Position numbers and translations under genes: made by a program
Shown here: in pieces, positions 1 to 4,790 of the stretch
How positions within the stretch are numbered: position 1 is the stretch's first letter
Layout of the letters: each line of letters starts with the position of its first letter
From: Klebsiella pneumoniae
Lineage (GTDB): Bacteria > Pseudomonadota > Gammaproteobacteria > Ga0077536
Length of the DNA stretch: 6,049 nt
Reading direction: 5' to 3'
Assembly (NCBI GenBank): GCA_945873015.1
Contig: CAMCBY010000271.1
Location: 1-6,049, forward strand
The notes under the pieces: generated by a model
The model's database searches: none
Told to the model about the DNA's origin: nothing
The model's input: the letters and a program-made list of their open reading frames with translations, nothing else

Positions 1-118
1 GGGAACGCACGACATGCGCCGGGTTCCAGCGCGGCGAGAGATCTGCCGGGAAGTCGAAAGCGAAGGCACGCACCACGATCGCATGAGCCTGTTCGTCGCC
101 ATGTCCCGTTTCGCTCAT
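1..118 (-). CDS. N-terminal fragment of a possible predicted metal-dependent hydrolase (PF10118-like)
   Basis: Reading the minus strand from an ATG at 118-116 gives 39 open codons that run off the left edge. The protein begins MSETGHGDEQAHAIVVRAFA and continues with an FDFPADLSPRWNP stretch. A short polar leader followed by 'VxRxFxFDFPxDLxPxWNP' resembles, from memory, the start of predicted metal-dependent hydrolases of the PF10118 family, whose metal-binding histidines lie further on and are not in the window. The start has only a weak purine-rich site upstream. The gene is divergent from the ECF sigma operon and shares a 362-nt spacer with it. That the frame is coding is fairly likely from its composition and good initiation position; the product name is tentative because so little of the protein is visible. 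Confidence 0.45.
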   Translation of the reverse strand, partial: MSETGHGDEQAHAIVVRAFAFDFPADLSPRWNPAHVVRS

Positions 119-480
119 AAGGCTATCCCGCACTATCTTCGATTAACTCACACCAGCAAGAGCCTCGACCAGCGCCAATACCCTCGATGATCGTACCTGC
201 GCAAACCCGGCGCGCGCCGAACTTGAACGCCGCCGCACCGACCGGGCAGCATGCAGCGGCCAGCAAATCGTCGCGCCTCCCAAATGCACCGCTGACGGCG
301 GCCGTGCCAGGCTTGAACGAAGCCGCACCGCTGCCGGACGGCAGAGATTGCGTGCTGCCCGGCACGACCGGGCCCCAGACACGCATCGAGAGATAAAATT
401 TTTCAGAAGCCTGCATCGAATATCGCTCCTGCAACGTATTGTCCAGGAACCCTATCCTCGCCCCATAAGCACGGAGCCCC
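119..480. other. Divergent intergenic region with an imperfect 90-bp-spaced repeat
   Basis: This 362-nt spacer separates the minus-strand gene at the left edge from the sigma factor operon. No convincing gene is seen: open frames exist on both strands, but they are low-complexity, lack ribosome binding sites and resemble no family I know. Two copies of a 19-nt element, CTTGAACGNNGCCGCACCG, start at 222 and 312 (17 of 19 identical), exactly 90 nt apart. An AT-rich patch around 391-404 (GATAAAATTTTT) is the best -10-like sequence in the gap but has no good -35 partner. A GGAAC at 446-450 resembles an ECF -35 box, but the expected -10 sequence is not evident downstream. Promoters for both flanking genes must lie here. 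Confidence 0.5.
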
Positions 481-1047
481 ATGCCAGCAGACCCGCGAGC
501 TTCCCGTTGGAGCGCTGACGAACAGCGCTGGGCGGCATGGATGGCATTGGCGCATCTCGGCGATCATGATGCTTATCGCAAACTTCTCGGCGAGTTGGCT
601 AGCGCGATTGAGAGCTACATACGCGTACGTTTCGGCCACATCGACAGCCTCGAAGACTGCGTACAGGAATGTCTGCTCGCCATCCACAAGGCCCGTCATA
701 CCTATGACCCTGCGCGACCATTCCGGCCATGGATGTTCACGCTCGTTCGCCATCGTACTATCGATGTGCTGCGTCAAAATCGCGAGCACCGCCGCGGCGG
801 CGAAGTCTCCTTGCTTGAAGCCGCGAGCGACCCGCAGGAGCTGCAGCGGCGCCTGGATGGTGTCAAGGTCCTGGAAAATCTCGACCCCGATCACCGTGAG
901 GCCATCGCGCTCACACAGTACGCCGGCTGCACTACCGCCGAGGCGGCGATTTGGCTGGGTATCTCTGAAGCGGCTTTAAAGGCACGTCTGCGGCGTGGCC
1001 TGCTCGCTATCCGTAAAGTCCTGGAAGCCGAGGGGCTACCGACATGA
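481..1047 (+). CDS. ECF-type RNA polymerase sigma-70 family sigma factor (partner of NrsF)
   Basis: This 188-residue protein has the two-domain layout of an extracytoplasmic function sigma factor. Region 2 covers about residues 28-100, with 'DCVQECLLAIHKARHTYDP' followed by 'PWMFTLVRHRTIDVLRQ', the core-binding and -10 recognition helices. After a linker of about 25 residues, region 4 spans about 125-180, with 'LDPDHREAIAL' leading into the helix-turn-helix 'TTAEAAIWLGISEAALKARL' (151-170) that reads the -35 box. No anti-sigma or other extra domain is fused. The ATG at 481 is preceded by GGAG at 473-476, only 4 nt away, so the site is close but usable, and the N-terminus matches the normal family length. 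The gene overlaps the next one by ATGA, so it is co-translated with its anti-sigma factor. The sequence type ('YDPxRPFRPWMFxLVRHRTIDxLRR') is that of sigma factors paired with DUF1109 proteins, like Caulobacter SigF. It probably directs transcription of a small stress regulon, possibly including its own operon, though I could not pick out its promoter motif. Confidence 0.93.
   Translation: MPADPRASRWSADEQRWAAWMALAHLGDHDAYRKLLGELASAIESYIRVRFGHIDSLEDCVQECLLAIHKARHTYDPARPFRPWMFTLVRHRTIDVLRQNREHRRGGEVSLLEAASDPQELQRRLDGVKVLENLDPDHREAIALTQYAGCTTAEAAIWLGISEAALKARLRRGLLAIRKVLEAEGLPT
1030..1035 (+). promoter_or_regulatory. Ribosome binding site of the anti-sigma gene inside the sigma factor gene
   Basis: GAGGGG at 1030-1035 lies 8 nt before the ATG at 1044, inside the last codons of the sigma gene. 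With the ATGA stop/start overlap at 1044-1047 it supports coupled translation of the sigma and anti-sigma proteins and confirms the chosen start. Confidence 0.7.
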
Positions 1048-1688
1048 ATCCCACCCGCGAACAGTTGATAGATGCTCTCAGCGCCGACCTGCGCCCTGTC
1101 GAAAAACACGCCGGGCGTGGCGCCAGCCTCGCCCTGTGGCTGCTCGGCTCGGCCTTGCTCAGCACCGCGATTGTGCTGTTCGATGGCCCTTTCCGTGCGG
1201 GTTTTACCGAGCAACTGCTGCAATCACCACGGTTCCTGGCTGAGTTCCTGCTCGGCGTGGCCGCGATTGTGTCACTCGGCGTGGCGGGGCTGCGCCTGGC
1301 CATTCCCGATATCAGGCCGCTGCACCAACGGGTGGGCTGGCCTCTGCTGGTGCTGACCGCGTGGCTGGCACTCATGGCCTATGGCTTACATAACCCCAGT
1401 CTGCCGTTTTCGATGGAAGGCAAACGCCCCTTGTGTCTGTTCGAGTCAGCACTGGTCGGTATACCAGGGCTGATGTGGGGCTTGTACATGGTCAGGCGCT
1501 GGTGGCCTTTGCACGGCGCCTGGAGCGGTTTGCTGCTGGGCCTCGCCTCAGGTGCGATGCCTGCCTTGCTCATGCATCTGGCGTGTATGTACAGCCCTAC
1601 CCACGTTCTTCTTTATCACCTGTTGCCGGGGCTCTCGCTCGGCGCGCCGGGAGCGCTGGCGGGTGCGCTGTTATTGCGGGCGCGTTAA
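1044..1688 (+). CDS. nrsF: NrsF/DUF1109 family integral membrane anti-sigma factor
   Basis: The 214-residue protein starts with a short polar cytoplasmic segment (MNPTREQLIDALSADLRPV) and then has about six hydrophobic helices, roughly at residues 27-46, 65-86, 99-114, 133-150, 160-182 and 188-211. This layout, the length and the 'LIxxLxxDLxPV' N-terminus are typical of DUF1109/NrsF proteins, which hold their partner ECF sigma factor at the inner membrane. There are only two cysteines, C131 and C181. Members of this family, studied as NrsF in Caulobacter, use two conserved cysteines to sense metal or oxidative insult and release the sigma factor; I recall near-identical positions there. A 'SPTHVLLYHLLPG' segment (184-196) before the last helix is also characteristic. 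The gene overlaps the sigma gene by 4 nt and has an internal GAGGGG site. Family assignment is firm; the inducing signal in this organism is inference. Confidence 0.9.
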   Translation: MNPTREQLIDALSADLRPVEKHAGRGASLALWLLGSALLSTAIVLFDGPFRAGFTEQLLQSPRFLAEFLLGVAAIVSLGVAGLRLAIPDIRPLHQRVGWPLLVLTAWLALMAYGLHNPSLPFSMEGKRPLCLFESALVGIPGLMWGLYMVRRWWPLHGAWSGLLLGLASGAMPALLMHLACMYSPTHVLLYHLLPGLSLGAPGALAGALLLRAR

Positions 1689-1733
1689 TACGCTTGCTAC
1701 CTCGGTCAATGCAGGTCTGTTCAGTATCGTTTA

Positions 1734-1750
1734 AGCGCAGCGCTACGTAG
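1734..1750. repeat. Overlapping palindromes downstream of the anti-sigma gene
   Basis: AGCGCAGCGCT (1734-1744) is a palindrome around a central A, and it overlaps the perfect 8-nt palindrome CTACGTAG (1743-1750). They sit in the 138-nt gap between the anti-sigma gene and the spondin-domain gene, upstream of the larger hairpin. They could be a protein-binding site or part of a structured leader; short palindromes also occur by chance in GC-rich DNA. Confidence 0.25.
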
Positions 1751-1757
1751 TGATGGA

Positions 1758-1795
1758 TGTCGGACCCGCTTCGTGTGAGCGCGGTGGCTCCGACA
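1758..1795 (+). other. Hairpin in the leader of the spondin-domain gene
   Basis: TGTCGGA (1758-1764) pairs with TCCGACA (1789-1795), followed after a C/C mismatch by CC (1766-1767) against GG (1786-1787), with further possible pairing (CGCT 1767-1770 with AGCG 1778-1781). It ends 31 nt before the ATG at 1827. No run of T follows, so it is not a standard intrinsic terminator of the sigma operon. It could be a transcript-stabilising or attenuating leader structure. Confidence 0.5.
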
Positions 1796-1826
1796 CCTAT
1801 CCATACAATCTCGGAGTAGCTACACC

Positions 1827-2612
1827 ATGCGCTTGATCAAATCGTTCTGTGCGGCGGCCATCGTCGCGACGCTCCCGCTCGCCAGCCATGCCGCAGTCGT
1901 GCAACTGACTGTCACAGTCGAAAACCTCGCGCCGCAAAACAGCGTGGCCTTTGCGCCGCTGCGGGTCGGCTTTCACAGTGGCGTCTTCGACGCTTTTAAT
2001 ATTGGCCAAGTGGCGGGCCCGGCCATCGTGTCGGTTGCCGAAGGCGGCAGCGGCGCGGACTGGTTCCCAGCTTTCGCCGCGGCCGATCCAGGCGCTGTCA
2101 CTGGCACGGTGCTGCCCAACCCGGCCGGCCCCCTGCTGCCTGCTGGCAGTGGCAAACAGATTTTTACCATCGATACCGATGTCAACCCGTTCTTTACTTT
2201 CGCTGCGATGGTGATCCCAAGTAACGATTTATTCATCGGCAATGACGCGCCGACAGGTTTCCGTCTGTTCGATGGGAGCGGCAATCTGCTCATCAGCAAC
2301 ATAGTGCAGCGGGCCCGCGATGTGTGGGATGCGGGCTCCGAAGTCTTTGATCCTGCCGCCGCGGCGTTCGTCGGCAACAACGGCCTGCGTTCGGATCAGA
2401 ATTCCGTAGTGGCCTTCAATTTCGCTGAACTGGCGGCGTTTAATGGACTGTTGACTGGAGCGGGGTATCACTTTGACAGTCAGCTCCTGGCTGACAGCGA
2501 TATCTATCGGATCTCGTTCACCGCGGCGCCAGTGCCAGTACCGGCAGCCCTGCCGCTGCTGTTCGGTGGCATCTGCGCACTCGGCGCGTTCTCCCGCCGC
2601 CACAAGACTTAG
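1827..2612 (+). CDS. Secreted spondin-domain protein with a VPxPA/PEP-CTERM-type sorting signal
   Basis: This 261-residue protein opens with a signal peptide (MRLIKSFCAAAIVATLPLA, probable cleavage after SHA at about residue 22). Residues 24-232 read as a bacterial Spondin_N domain: an N-terminal beta strand 'VVQLTVTVENLAP', a 'PLRVGFHSGVFDAFNIGQ' segment, the conserved 'FTFAAMVIPSNDLFIGND' stretch (123-140), and 'VWDAGSEVFDP' (166-176), which matches the 'AYDAGTExND' metal-site segment of spondin domains. The C-terminus has the tripartite sorting signal: VPVPAALP (236-243), a hydrophobic stretch to about residue 254, then SRRHK. This is the VPLPA variant of PEP-CTERM, normally cut by an exosortase and often linked to extracellular matrix or surface display; the exosortase must be elsewhere in the genome. 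GGAG (1813-1816) lies 10 nt before the ATG. It follows the sigma/anti-sigma pair by 138 nt on the same strand and could be a regulon target. Domain and sorting-signal calls are strong; the biological role is unknown. Confidence 0.88.
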   Translation: MRLIKSFCAAAIVATLPLASHAAVVQLTVTVENLAPQNSVAFAPLRVGFHSGVFDAFNIGQVAGPAIVSVAEGGSGADWFPAFAAADPGAVTGTVLPNPAGPLLPAGSGKQIFTIDTDVNPFFTFAAMVIPSNDLFIGNDAPTGFRLFDGSGNLLISNIVQRARDVWDAGSEVFDPAAAAFVGNNGLRSDQNSVVAFNFAELAAFNGLLTGAGYHFDSQLLADSDIYRISFTAAPVPVPAALPLLFGGICALGAFSRRHKT

Positions 2613-2903
2613 CGCCTGGCTCGTTGCGCCATGACGCCGGCAGAACGTCGTCGTCGTGGAACAACGACTGGTGGCGGCACCGGCAAAGCTCACTCCTGCC
2701 ACCACTCGCCTGCATTTCCTCGATGGTTTGCCTGGCTGGGGGTCATTGGCAGTGCTGTGATTTCATGGCTTCGTATTGGGCTTTCCCATCGATGCGCAAA
2801 CCACCGCAGCGTGCACCGCGACAACGGGTGTGGCAGCGCACAGACCCTCGATGGTGCGCGTCCTACCGTTGCCATCTTGATTGATTGACTTGCGAGACAT
2901 GCG
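2613..2903 (+). other. 291-nt intergenic region, no supported gene
   Basis: Open frames starting at 2624 and 2631 span most of this gap, but neither has a ribosome binding site or a recognisable protein pattern. The frame from 2631 contains one hydrophobic stretch (WFAWLGVIGSAVISWLRIGL), which alone is not enough to call a gene. A GGAAC at 2658-2662 is flanked by GTCGT and ACGAC, making a small inverted repeat. No clear terminator for the spondin gene and no clear promoter for the membrane protein gene can be seen. Confidence 0.5.
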
Positions 2904-3884
2904 ATGGCTGTTACCACTCCGAACTATCTCGATGAGCAAGCGCGTGAGCACCGTTTCGACGGTGCCAATGCGGATTACCGACATGCGTCCGCCAGTGCGG
3001 TGTCCTGGGGTGCGATCATTGCGGGTGCGGCGGCGGCCGCCTCGCTCTCCCTTATTCTTTTGATTCTCGGCACCGGCCTCGGCTTGTCTTCCGTGTCGCC
3101 GTGGGATCAGCGCGGCGTCGACGCCTCGACCTTCAATACTTCGACCATCGTATGGCTGACCGTGACGCAGCTGCTGGCCTCGGCGATGGGTGGCTATCTT
3201 GCCGGGCGTCTGCGCACGAAATGGATTGACGTCGAAACCGACGAAATCTACTTCCGCGATACCGCGCACGGCTTTCTGGCATGGGCCGTTGCGTCATTGG
3301 TGACGGCCGGACTGCTGGCCTCGGCTGTCGGATCGATTTTAGGCGGCGGCATGCAAAGCGGTGCGGCAGCCGCACGCACAACCCTGCAGGCTGGCTCGAC
3401 GATGGTCGCGCACGGCATGCACGGTGCTGGCAGAGCGAATCTGGCTGGATCGAGTCCTCTGCCCTATTTCATCGACGTACTGTTTCGCCGTGATGAGCCC
3501 GCGATGGCGTCCACCCCTGGCGACATACTCGCGCCGCGCAACGATGGCATGCGGCGTGGCGGCGGTGAACTGGGGGAAGTGACGCGTATTTTCCAACGGG
3601 TTGCCAAGGGCGAATCACTGCCGGCAGCCGACCTGCGTCAAGTCGGACAACTGGTGGCGCTCAACACCGGGATATCCCAGCAGGCGGCCGAAGCACGGGT
3701 AACGGAAACCTATGCACGTCTGCAGAGCGCCTTACAGGATGCGGAGACGGCCGTTAAGCAGGCTGCCGACGTGGCGCGCAAGGCTTCGGCCTATGCAGCG
3801 CTGTGGTTGTTCGTATCGCTGCTGATTGGCGCTTTTGTCGCCAGTCTGTCAGCCACCATCGGCGGTCGCAGCCGCGACGCCTAG
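2904..3884 (+). CDS. Four-helix membrane protein of the 'PhnA-like' hypothetical family
   Basis: The 326-residue protein has a polar N-terminus of about 30 residues and then a family-typical first helix, 'SWGAIIAGAAAAASLSLILL' (34-53), followed by 'LGTGLGLSSVSPW'. A second helix lies at about 80-103 ending in 'GGYLAGRLRTKW'. The conserved 'DEIYFRDTAHGFLAWAVASL' (113-132) leads into the third helix, and a C-terminal helix covers about 296-317, ending in a Gly/Arg tail. This pattern recalls proteins that databases often label 'PhnA-like protein' or plain hypothetical membrane protein; it has no visible link to phosphonate metabolism. Residues 151-292 form a long non-membrane region ending in a helical, coiled-coil-like segment (258-292, Ala/Gln/Glu rich). 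The ATG at 2904 has only a weak GCGAG upstream; the start is supported because the N-terminus up to the first helix has the usual family length. In many genomes this family sits beside tiny hydrophobic proteins, as here. The function is unknown; an envelope stress role is inference. Confidence 0.82.
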   Translation: MAVTTPNYLDEQAREHRFDGANADYRHASASAVSWGAIIAGAAAAASLSLILLILGTGLGLSSVSPWDQRGVDASTFNTSTIVWLTVTQLLASAMGGYLAGRLRTKWIDVETDEIYFRDTAHGFLAWAVASLVTAGLLASAVGSILGGGMQSGAAAARTTLQAGSTMVAHGMHGAGRANLAGSSPLPYFIDVLFRRDEPAMASTPGDILAPRNDGMRRGGGELGEVTRIFQRVAKGESLPAADLRQVGQLVALNTGISQQAAEARVTETYARLQSALQDAETAVKQAADVARKASAYAALWLFVSLLIGAFVASLSATIGGRSRDA

Positions 3885-3929
3885 TGCGCTGTCCCAAGAC
3901 TGACGTCGATATTAGGCTCCTGCAGATGA

Positions 3930-3968
3930 GCGGGATTGTGAGCGACTGAACTGCCACACCAATCCCGC
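3930..3968 (+). terminator. Inverted repeat downstream of the membrane protein gene, possible terminator
   Basis: GCGGGATTG (3930-3938) and CAATCCCGC (3960-3968) are perfect 9-nt inverted arms around a 21-nt loop, 46 nt after the stop at 3884. They are followed by ATTCATTT, a weak T-rich tail. It may end or attenuate transcription between the membrane protein gene and the first microprotein gene, but the large loop and broken T-run make it less than a textbook intrinsic terminator. Confidence 0.5.
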
Positions 3969-3978
3969 ATTCATTTCT

Positions 3979-4008
3979 GGAAGTTCATGACGGGAAATCA
4001 CCCTGATT
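3979..4008 (+). promoter_or_regulatory. Speculative ECF-like promoter before the first microprotein gene
   Basis: GGAAGTT (3979-3985) and CTGATT (4003-4008) are separated by 17 nt and lie 33 nt before the ATG at 4042. The arrangement resembles an ECF-type -35/-10 pair (GGAACTT with TCTGA-like boxes). The match is partial and single, so chance is a real possibility; it would fit independent expression of the microprotein after the preceding inverted repeat. Confidence 0.2.
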
Positions 4009-4030
4009 CATTCCAATCAAGCTGACTCCC

Positions 4031-4037
4031 AAGGAGG
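4031..4037 (+). promoter_or_regulatory. Consensus Shine-Dalgarno site of the first microprotein
   Basis: AAGGAGG at 4031-4037 is a near-complete anti-16S match located 4 nt before the ATG at 4042. It is the strongest ribosome binding site in the window and is the main evidence that the 24-codon frame after it is translated. Confidence 0.8.
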
Positions 4038-4041
4038 CAAG

Positions 4042-4116
4042 ATGCGTTCACTACTGTTGTACTTTCTCGGTATACCGATACCGATCATCATTCTCATCGC
4101 ACTGTTCGTGCGTTGA
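4042..4116 (+). CDS. 24-residue single-helix membrane microprotein (LLYFLGxPIPIIIL type)
   Basis: A 24-codon frame from ATG 4042 to TGA 4114-4116 encodes a protein that starts MRSLLLYFLG, has a central IPIPIIILI and ends ALFVR. Almost the whole chain is hydrophobic, with one Arg near each end, so it should form a single transmembrane helix kinked at the two prolines. The AAGGAGG site 4 nt upstream makes translation likely. I recall similar tiny 'YxLGxPIPIIILIALF' proteins annotated as hypothetical in other proteobacteria, which suggests conservation. It lies 157 nt after the 'PhnA-like' membrane protein gene and 281 nt before a second protein of exactly the same length. Its function is unknown; a partner or regulator of an envelope protein is a guess. 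It falls below usual gene-caller length limits. Confidence 0.72.
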   Translation: MRSLLLYFLGIPIPIIILIALFVR

Positions 4117-4150
4117 CCTCGGCGACTGACATGCCGACACAAAAGAGCAA

Positions 4151-4180
4151 CCATGCTCCTGGTCATCGCCAGGAACATGG
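4151..4180. repeat. Long near-perfect hairpin between the microprotein genes
   Basis: The 12-nt arms CCATGCTCCTGG (4151-4162) and CCAGGAACATGG (4169-4180) enclose a 6-nt loop TCATCG. The only imperfection is C4156 opposite A4175. On a minus-strand transcript this position would be a U-G wobble, giving an uninterrupted 12-bp stem. No T-run follows on the plus strand, so it is not a typical terminator in that direction. It begins 34 nt after the first microprotein's stop codon. Confidence 0.65.
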
Positions 4181-4384
4181 CACCTGAATACCGACTGCGG
4201 GTCAGGCGCTACGCTGCCCACGCTGCCGGCCATCACACGCACCAAGGCCACTCACATTTATTGACGGAATCAATCATCCCCAGCGCCCTGTGCGCTCTGC
4301 CGCACGGTGCGGATTTGATGTGCGCGTAGAGTGCACGAATGCGAATGCAATGCCGCAAGCAATCGCTTCGGTCAATCAGTTTTT

Positions 4385-4390
4385 GGGAGG
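4385..4390 (+). promoter_or_regulatory. Shine-Dalgarno site selecting the GTG start of the second microprotein
   Basis: GGGAGG at 4385-4390 is 7 nt before the GTG at 4398. The frame is open further upstream to a GTG at 4290, but that start has no such site and would add a non-hydrophobic leader unlike the microprotein, so the internal GTG is preferred. Confidence 0.7.
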
Positions 4391-4397
4391 ATGCGCT

Positions 4398-4472
4398 GTG
4401 AACAACATCATTTATATCGTCGGTCTGGTGGTGGTGGTACTGGCTGTGCTGTCGTTTTTTGGAATGCGCTAA
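4398..4472 (+). CDS. 24-residue single-helix membrane microprotein (NNIIYIVGLVVVVLAVLSFFG type)
   Basis: From GTG 4398 to TAA 4470-4472 the frame encodes 24 residues beginning MNNIIYIVGL, with a run VVVVLAVL, and ending SFFGMR. It is one transmembrane helix with Asn-Asn at the front and a single Arg at the end. I recall very similar short proteins ('xIIYIVGLVVIVLAxLSFFGLR') recurring as hypotheticals in alpha- and gammaproteobacteria, which supports a conserved family. GGGAGG 7 nt before the GTG defines the start. It has the same length as the microprotein at 4042 but differs in sequence (no prolines), so the two are not recent duplicates. A strong hairpin 16 nt after the stop probably ends the transcript. 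Its function is unknown; the context with another microprotein and a 'PhnA-like' protein suggests an envelope or stress role (inference). Confidence 0.75.
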   Translation: MNNIIYIVGLVVVVLAVLSFFGMR

Positions 4473-4487
4473 TCGCCTGCGCTCTGC

Positions 4488-4509
4488 CGCTGGCGCAATC
4501 GCGCCAGCG
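4488..4509 (+). terminator. Strong hairpin after the second microprotein, probable terminator
   Basis: CGCTGGCGC (4488-4496) and GCGCCAGCG (4501-4509) form a perfect 9-bp GC-rich stem with a 4-nt AATC loop, starting 16 nt after the TAA of the microprotein gene. It is followed by TTGATT, a poor T-tail, so termination efficiency is uncertain, but position and stem quality favour this role. Confidence 0.6.
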
Positions 4510-4515
4510 TTGATT

Positions 4516-4532
4516 GCGGACTCGCAGTCCGC
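4516..4532 (+). repeat. Second tandem hairpin next to the terminator-like stem
   Basis: GCGGACT (4516-4522), loop CGC, AGTCCGC (4526-4532) is a perfect 7-bp stem only 6 nt after the preceding hairpin. The pair could act as a double terminator or as the 3' end of a structured RNA. Confidence 0.55.
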
Positions 4533-4779
4533 CGCCCGAACTACCGCACCAGCCAAACTCGCGCGCGACGCCAGCGCTACACCACGTTCCCCCCGCACAG
4601 CGGGACAACGGTAGCGATGCAGACCACCCCTACCCGATAGATTAGCTTCGCCGTTCCTGTCTTCCGCTGACATACTTCACCTGACGAACAAAAGCGGTGG
4701 CGCGCCATGCTGCAGCGGCTCGGTGCACCCTGCGCCAAGTCCGACAGCGGCGTCGATGCGCGTCATACCAGGGCATTCC

Positions 4780-4786
4780 AGGGGAG
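4780..4786 (+). promoter_or_regulatory. Ribosome binding site of the PQQ dehydrogenase gene
   Basis: AGGGGAG (4780-4786) ends 4 nt before the ATG at 4791 and fixes that start, which is directly followed by a Lys-rich signal peptide N-region. Confidence 0.75.
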
Positions 4787-4790
4787 AACA

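Larger units (their letters stand above)
4117..4397 (+). other. 281-nt structured spacer between the two microprotein genes
   Basis: No supported gene lies here. Besides the long hairpin at 4151-4180, there is a short perfect stem CCGCA-CGG-TGCGG (4300-4312) followed by ATTT. TTGACG at 4261-4266 looks like a -35 box but has no -10 partner at the right distance. The length and the folded elements leave room for a leader or a small RNA upstream of the second microprotein. Confidence 0.4.
4473..4790 (+). other. 318-nt intergenic region rich in inverted repeats
   Basis: No gene is supported. The first 60 nt hold two tandem perfect hairpins (described separately). Further on, CGCTAC (4575-4580) can pair with GTAGCG (4611-4616), enclosing CGTT (4585-4588) against AACG (4607-4610) and CCC against GGG, a longer branched structure. 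The last 100 nt, before the PQQ gene, show no recognised promoter. A minus-strand open frame covers much of the region but has no coding signature. Confidence 0.4.

Noticed and set aside
439..468. Possible sigma-70 promoter TTGTCC ... CCATAA before the sigma factor gene
   Set aside because: Spacer of 18 nt with poor matches in both boxes, and the start would fall almost at the ATG, leaving no room for the ribosome binding site.
123..482. Minus-strand open frame of 119 codons filling the divergent spacer
   Set aside because: It has low-complexity Ala/Gly-rich sequence, no ribosome binding site and no family resemblance; competing frames on both strands are open over the same stretch, as expected in GC-rich DNA.
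403..894. Minus-strand open frame of 163 codons opposite the sigma factor gene
   Set aside because: It is antisense to a clear sigma factor with well-defined regions 2 and 4; its own translation has no recognisable motifs.
2631..2888. Plus-strand open frame of 85 codons with one hydrophobic stretch, after the spondin gene
   Set aside because: No Shine-Dalgarno site, an overlapping frame from 2624 is equally open, and the sequence outside the hydrophobic stretch is Arg/His/Cys-rich as in random frames. It remains a weak candidate only.
4290..4397. In-frame N-terminal extension of the second microprotein to GTG 4290
   Set aside because: The extension has no ribosome binding site and non-conserved composition, whereas GGGAGG at 4385-4390 points to GTG 4398.
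4233..4673. Minus-strand open frame of 146 codons across the second microprotein and its spacer
   Set aside because: It lies antisense to a well-supported microprotein and across hairpins, with no start site and no family pattern.
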